Source: Eucalyptus grandis (lineage: Eukaryota; Streptophyta; Magnoliopsida; Myrtales; Myrtaceae). From it: a DNA stretch of 64,000 bases. The notes below the pieces were generated by a model. The model did no database searches and was not told the DNA's origin. It worked only from the letters and a program-made list of their open reading frames with translations. The stretch is taken from contig NC_052620.1 in NCBI RefSeq assembly GCF_016545825.1, positions 2,046,001 to 2,110,000 of the forward strand, in the 5' to 3' direction. Positions 59,631-64,000 of the stretch are shown here, one piece after another. A program made the position numbers and the translations under genes. Positions within the stretch are counted from its first letter, which is position 1; every line of letters begins with the position of its first letter.

Positions 59631-59837
59631 CCATCGCTCTCTCACCTGAAGCATCTACAGAAGCTCTATCTTTGGTTTTGCAAGTCTCTTCAAAGCATCC
59701 CATCGCTTTCTCACTTGAAGCATCTACAGAAGCTCTCTCTTTGGTTTTGCAAGTCTCTACAAAGCATCCCATTGCTCTCTCACCTGAAGCATCTACAGCA
59801 GCTCTGGCTTTGGCATTGCGAGTCTCTTCAAGAGATC
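59631..59837 (+). repeat. Three 69-bp tandem LRR units in TNL-2
   Basis: Units start at 59631, 59700 and 59769, each beginning ccat.gct.tctcac.tgaag, and each encodes one 23-residue LRR (SLSHLKHLQKLYLWFCKSLQ type). Identity is about 90% by eye, so the array expanded recently within the receptor. Confidence 0.92.
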
Positions 59838-60398
59838 CCAGAGCTTCCCTCCTGCATACGGACGCTTAGCATTTGGATATGTCCCAAATTGGAAAGGTTG
59901 CCAAATCTTTCCGATTTGGAATTTTTGTCGGAATTAGGGCTCAATTATTGCTATGGGCTGAAGAAATTGGATGGACTGGAATCTTTAAAATCCCTAAGAG
60001 AGTTGCGCCTACCGCTATTATTTGCTGAAATGGTGGATCATCTCCATGCGATAGAAGGCCTTGAAAAATTGGGATCCCTGGAAGTGGTGGATATCTCTAG
60101 GCGCAAGCACATTCAAGTACTGGACCTTTCAAAGTCGGAGCATCTGAAGAAGTTGATTGTTAGGGATTGCAAAAGCTTAGTTGAAATTCGCTGCCCGAGT
60201 AAATTCCTGAAGTGCTTTGATAGGAGTGGGTGCGAGTCACTCAAGAAATTACCAGACTTTATTATTGAGGAAAGCAACGGCGAGAAGCTGACTGAGGTTT
60301 GCTAGCTATCGTCAGATCTAACGTTTGATAGTACTAGATACAATTTGATGTGAGCAACACCAAAAATATTGACTTGGTAACCCTACTCTGCTTTACAG

Positions 60399-60470
60399 GA
60401 TTATCAAAATTATTCAGATTCTACGTAGGAGGATTATGAAGAATATTCAGATTCTATGGAGGATGACTAA
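60399..60470 (+). pseudogene. Possible acidic C-terminal exon of TNL-2
   Basis: After an acceptor-like ctttacag the frame reads DYQNYSDST, stop, EDYEEYSDSMEDD, stop. The text is a doubled acidic Tyr/Ser motif. A donor-like GAG|gtttgc at 60294 would join exon 4 to it in frame. The inner TAG would end translation early. It may be the remnant tail of the receptor. Confidence 0.35.
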
Positions 60471-60554
60471 GATCTGTTTTTGGAGATTGCTGAAGTCATT
60501 TACTAAACAAAATATATAGCAGGTATAGTGTCGTTTTTCTGTGGAGATAACCTG

Positions 60555-60800
60555 CTTCCATTAGTAATTTCAGTTTGGACGGGGCTTTTCTTTGACACGT
60601 TATAATTTTCTTGTCTTAATTCCAGCAACTGGAGGAAGTTGTTTGAGCGAAGTAATTGTAATGCTTCAGTGTTATCTGGCTCGTGATCATGATACGAATA
60701 CAAAAGGTCAGAATGCCTCCAAAAGGATATCTGTTGTCTTCAGTCAAATAACATGAGATTCTTCATTCTTGACGTGGTATCAATCTGTGTTTGTTTAAAT
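60555..60800. repeat. 3'-flank repeat, copy 1
   Basis: Blocks such as ttagtaatttcagtttgg, gtaatgcttcag and agattcttcattcttgac recur in the same order at 62028-62300. This suggests tandem copies of TNL 3' ends. Confidence 0.65.
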
Positions 60801-61569
60801 AAAGTAATACTTCTCTCCAACTTCTATGAAGCATAAAAATTCACTATGTGATGGATTCTGGAAACTGCTTATGCATATGTGATCTTGATTGCATTTTATT
60901 AATTCGTTATTTGGTCATGGATGTAGGCAGTGAAGGTGCCATAAACATGTTCTGCATTTTCTCAAAGCTAGGGCACTAATGTCAAGATGATTAATCTCCA
61001 TGGATCTGTATCAAACTTTGCTCGTCGCTTAACATGCCAATGTGAAGATTGCTCTCTCTGAAGGCATATACATGGCCTTGATCAGGCTAAAAGTAGTATC
61101 ATCAATGGTCAAAACCAGTACAAATCATGAAGCCACTCTTTCCTTGTTTTTCTTCATGCCTTCAATATCATCTTGCGATTTCGTACCTTAACATCATTCG
61201 CAATTTATTACTTCGGTTCAGTCATTGTTTGGTGATGACAATGTCTCCACCCCAGAGGCTTTAAAAGAACAGAGAATTTCCACTGTATTGTGGATAACAG
61301 TGTAAACAGAATATGGAGGAAGCCCTTAAATCAACCTTATTGCTTTCATGTTTTTGGGATAAACATGACAAGTAATCAATGGGTGGCTAGACATGTGATT
61401 TGCTTAAGTCCTTTAATGTTTGAGAGCTGATCTAGATCTCCAATTGCCATCTTTTCTTGATCTACAGCTCAAATCCGAATTTTTGCTACAGCTGCCACTG
61501 AACAAAATTGGAAAGTCACTTGCAATAGTTGAGGTTTTAGCCAGAAATGTGCACTATTTTTAGCTTGGC

Positions 61570-61818
61570 TGATGGCGGGGACAAAAAATCTGCGGAGCTT
61601 GAGTACTACCCTGCTGTTTATGACTCTGAAAAGAAGTGGGAGGAGCTGTGCATGTGCGTTTCAGTTTTGTGGAGAGCTTAAATGGTACTACATCAGAAGC
61701 AAGCATTTTCAACTACAACTGTAATCTCGACAATAAGAATAACTCATTGGCAATATTAGGAGTGCAAATTGACTTGGAAGATACTAGTCATGTTCTTTTA
61801 TCATCATTTGCACAATAG
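61570..61818 (+). pseudogene. Coding-like remnant, possibly a TNL post-LRR (C-JID-like) domain
   Basis: Two adjoining plus frames read GGDKKSAELEYYPAVYDSEK with KKWEELCMCVSV, then LNGTTSEASIFNYNC and GVQIDLEDTSHVLLSSF before a stop. The pattern of a Cys-Val strand, an LNGT turn and a final (D/S)HVLL(x)SF strand resembles the C-terminal jelly-roll (C-JID) of plant TNLs. The match is by pattern only. It sits between the two 3'-flank repeats, so it may belong to a second, otherwise lost, TNL. Confidence 0.4.
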
Positions 61819-62027
61819 TTAATGTGTGTCTCTGAATCCCGATGAGAGAAATCATGTTTGCTTATTTTCACCTACACAAAGAATACTAGAATGATGATGA
61901 ACACATATACCCCATGTAGAATTATGAAAAATATTTGCATGACAACAGCATGACAGAGATCGGATTTTGGAGAGCATCTGTGTTTTTTGGTAAATGTAAA
62001 TATAGCAGTCGAGAGTACCTACTTCAC

Positions 62028-62300
62028 ATTAGTATTTTCAGTTTGGCATGGGGCTTTTCGTGTCAATGTCTTATTGTTTTCCTCTTATTTCAAGGACTCT
62101 TGGGGAAACTGGTTGACCACGTGAATGTAATGCTTCAGCATCATCTGTCTTGTGCTCCTAATGGGAAAGAAAATAGATAAGAATGCCTTTGGAGTACATG
62201 ACATTGCATGTCATTATATGTGATCAATCACGGAGTAAGACTCTTCATCCTTGACATGACAAGAATATGTTATTATGCAAACAGAGTATTACGTTTTTCC
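62028..62300. repeat. 3'-flank repeat, copy 2
   Basis: Same order of blocks as 60555-60800 (ttagtattttcagtttgg, gtaatgcttcag, agactcttcatccttgac), diverged. It follows the C-JID-like remnant. Confidence 0.65.
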
Positions 62301-62327
62301 AAGTTCTATTAAAGTTGGTTTCCTAGA

Positions 62328-64000
62328 TGTTGACACCTAAATTTTGGCGACCCATTTAGACATTTAAAAAATTAGGGGTTAATTTTATCCCTGAAAAAAT
62401 AAAATCACATGGCATATAGTTTAGGAACATTTTTGTTTATTTTATTGGACCGACAGCGAGTGCAAAATTTTTCACATATTCCGTTCAGATTCTTCACACA
62501 TTTAGGCAATATACACCAAAGGATGTATTTTCAAGCAAAAAGGAAAATTTTGGATGGGATATTTGATAAATACAAAAGGTAATAATGCGCGGGGTGCAAC
62601 GATATATTCAGTGGTATTTTGCATGAGCAAAATTAGAAAGTAAAATATACCACGAAGATCCAATTTTTCGGCTTATAAAAGGGACCGTGTACGGACAAAG
62701 TTGAGGGGGGGAGGCCACACAATTGATACATACGGCCACAATTCTGAAAAGAGGACTTCGGCACACAGAGAGAGCTTTAGAGAGAAAAAGCCAAAAGAAG
62801 AAATCATGGAGGCCTGCCATACACTGAATTGAGGAAAAATCGTGAGGGGAAGCTTCGTACAGAGTGCTCATGAAGCATCAAGAATCGCAGAGCACACATT
62901 GGAGAAAACACACGAGAACCGAGAGAGGAGAGGGAGCTTCGCCAAAAGCTCTTCACGGCCGAGACCTCACCGACTCCTTTGCAGTTGTTGCTTCCCGTCA
63001 TCCGATGCACCTAGGACGACTTACCTTGCCGTGATCCCTTCCGACGAAAAAGTCCTCGGAAGCTTGTCTTCGGCCACTAATCCAAGCTAAAGTCAACGTG
63101 GATTTGCGAGTCTCGCCGAGAAGCACCCCAGTCAAGCCAAACTCTTCCATGGCCCCGCGTTTGGTTGTAACAATCGCGAGGTCACGAGTTCGGGCAACCG
63201 CGGAACCTATTTCAATGTTCTAATTCCAAGCGAAGCTTCTGTCCAGCAAGCAATCCTCAGCGAAATCCAATCACTACTCGACGAGGCCAAGACTTTGTGC
63301 CACCCACTGCTGTCCCAAGCGTGAGTCGTCGCAACCCCGATCGCGTTAGGCCTGAATTTGGAAATTATCTTCAAAATTAGGTAAATTATACGCGCCTAAT
63401 TTAGTTATCGCCTAATATACGTCTATTGGTATACTACATGCACATTTATAAGCGATGGACGTATTTCCCGATTAGGTTATTTGCCTAATTCGCAACCGCG
63501 CCAGGGTTTTTTTATTTCATCTATAAGGCTTTAGATGAAATAATTAATCAAGTGGGAATAAAATTGATATTTTGATCTTTAAGGCTTAAGATCAATTTAT
63601 CGATTTTACTAGCGAAATATTATCTCTTGATCTAAACGATGTGCGATATTTCGATGATTTTGAATGAATTGTCTCGTTTTAATTGCCTTGTTTATCTCGA
63701 GATATATTTGAATTAGAATATTGCATGTCTTAGGGTTTACATGTTTAGAATAGGAATTTTATTTAAGAAAAAAATCAAAATGCAAATAAATCAATTTAGG
63801 TTGTTAGATTTTAATTTAGGTTGCATGTTTAATCATTTGGCAATTATAAATTTCGAAAATTAATAAAACAATAAAAAAATCATTATACACTTGTCATGTA
63901 GAATTAGGGCATATCTTGCATGTCATTGCATATTAGGGTTAAATTGCACTTAGTTTAATTTAGATAAATTTTTTTAAAATTTATTATAAGTTTAGGCATT
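62328..64000 (+). mobile_element. Start of an LTR retrotransposon (probably Gypsy, Tat/Ogre type), cut by the window end
   Basis: The sequence tgttgacacctaaattttgg is a typical opening of long Tat/Ogre-like LTRs in dicots. A TATA box (TATAAAAG, 62674-62681) follows about 350 bp in, then a GC-richer leader. No LTR end, primer site or gag is reached before 64000, so the LTR would exceed 1.6 kb. The 82-codon ORF at 62842-63090 lies in the LTR and is not a gene. Strand follows from the LTR start and TATA box. Confidence 0.5.
62674..62681 (+). promoter_or_regulatory. TATA box of the terminal LTR
   Basis: TATAAAAG in gcttataaaagggaccg is the clearest plus-strand core promoter in the last 4 kb and lies in the putative LTR. 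Confidence 0.5.

Larger units (their letters stand above)
53664..60305 (+). pseudogene. TNL-2: TIR-NB-ARC-LRR receptor locus with frameshifts before and in the LRR
   Basis: There are four exons with GT-AG introns: 53664-54361 (TIR), 54503-55585 (NB-ARC), 58442-58775 (first LRR exon) and 58869-60305 (LRRs). The intron before the LRR exons is 2.86 kb and AT-rich. Two lesions disconnect the LRR. First, one base is missing near 55541: PWKR is followed by DYGMRKP-stop, but the next frame reads LWDEEAMKVLRRK up to the donor. Second, a 25-nt partial duplication in exon 3 (gaggatggagt repeated at 58729 and 58757) shifts frame into TAA at 58771. Exon 3 has IEALRLDESGSNEF and LSELRWLKWERCCDSFEATS. Exon 4 encodes about 18 LRRs from MEKLKVLNLSW to the stop in LTEVC. 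In relatives the LRR senses effectors or holds the receptor inactive. Confidence 0.85.

Noticed and set aside
62842..63090. 82-codon ORF as a gene
   Set aside because: It lies in the leader part of the putative LTR after its TATA box and has no recognisable domain.
1..64000. CRISPR arrays, bacterial operons, tRNA or rRNA genes
   Set aside because: None seen. Direct repeats found are tandem or segmental duplications in a plant nuclear context.

Overview
The window is nuclear DNA of a dicot plant. This rests on several signs: split genes with GT-AG introns, TIR-NB-ARC-LRR (TNL) immune receptors and SAG101 (both absent from grasses), plant LINE and Copia elements, and AT-rich intergenic DNA with many small inverted-repeat elements. 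A woody member of the Myrtales (Eucalyptus or Syzygium type) is my best guess from the style of the TNLs and repeats. That is inference, not shown.

Layout. 1-2762 is the 3' part of a decayed LINE (+), ending in poly(A). 2763-5696 is non-coding with small repeats. 5697-12263 is an old Copia element (-), Copia-1, carrying a GC-rich inverted-repeat element in its leader. 12264-17204 is mostly empty, with a possible PPR remnant and a 133-bp tandem repeat. 17205-24878 holds a nearly complete but broken SAG101-like gene (-) between two direct copies of a 1.2-1.3 kb segment. 24879-33527 is a TNL pseudogene (TNL-1). Its TIR codons are split by a young Copia element (Copia-2, 25111-30857), and it has lost the rest of TIR and all of NB-ARC. 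35365-38150 holds two small transposons. 38319-40442 is the last exon of a second SAG101 copy plus a 5'-truncated LINE. 40443-43450 is an N-terminally truncated UBP22-type ubiquitin protease, fused head-on to the SAG101 remnant. 45300-45935 is a 3' remnant of an aspartic protease. 46970-52790 holds repeated flanking modules. 53664-60305 is TNL-2, with intact TIR and NB-ARC exons but frameshifts before and inside the LRR part. 60399-62300 holds remnants of further TNL 3' ends. 62328-64000 is the start of a large LTR retrotransposon.

Functionally this is a decayed immune-gene neighbourhood. In other plants TNLs signal through the EDS1-SAG101 heterodimer to the helper NLR NRG1, and nepenthesin/CDR1-type aspartic proteases have also been tied to defence. 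Members of all three families lie within 42 kb here and all carry lesions. Only TNL-2 keeps long intact domains and could still make a truncated TIR-NB-ARC protein.

The most unexpected small-scale signal is a set of four oligo(A/T) micro-insertions. Each is 19-29 nt and is flanked by an 11-15 bp direct repeat, as if it were the extreme 3' tip of a LINE insertion.
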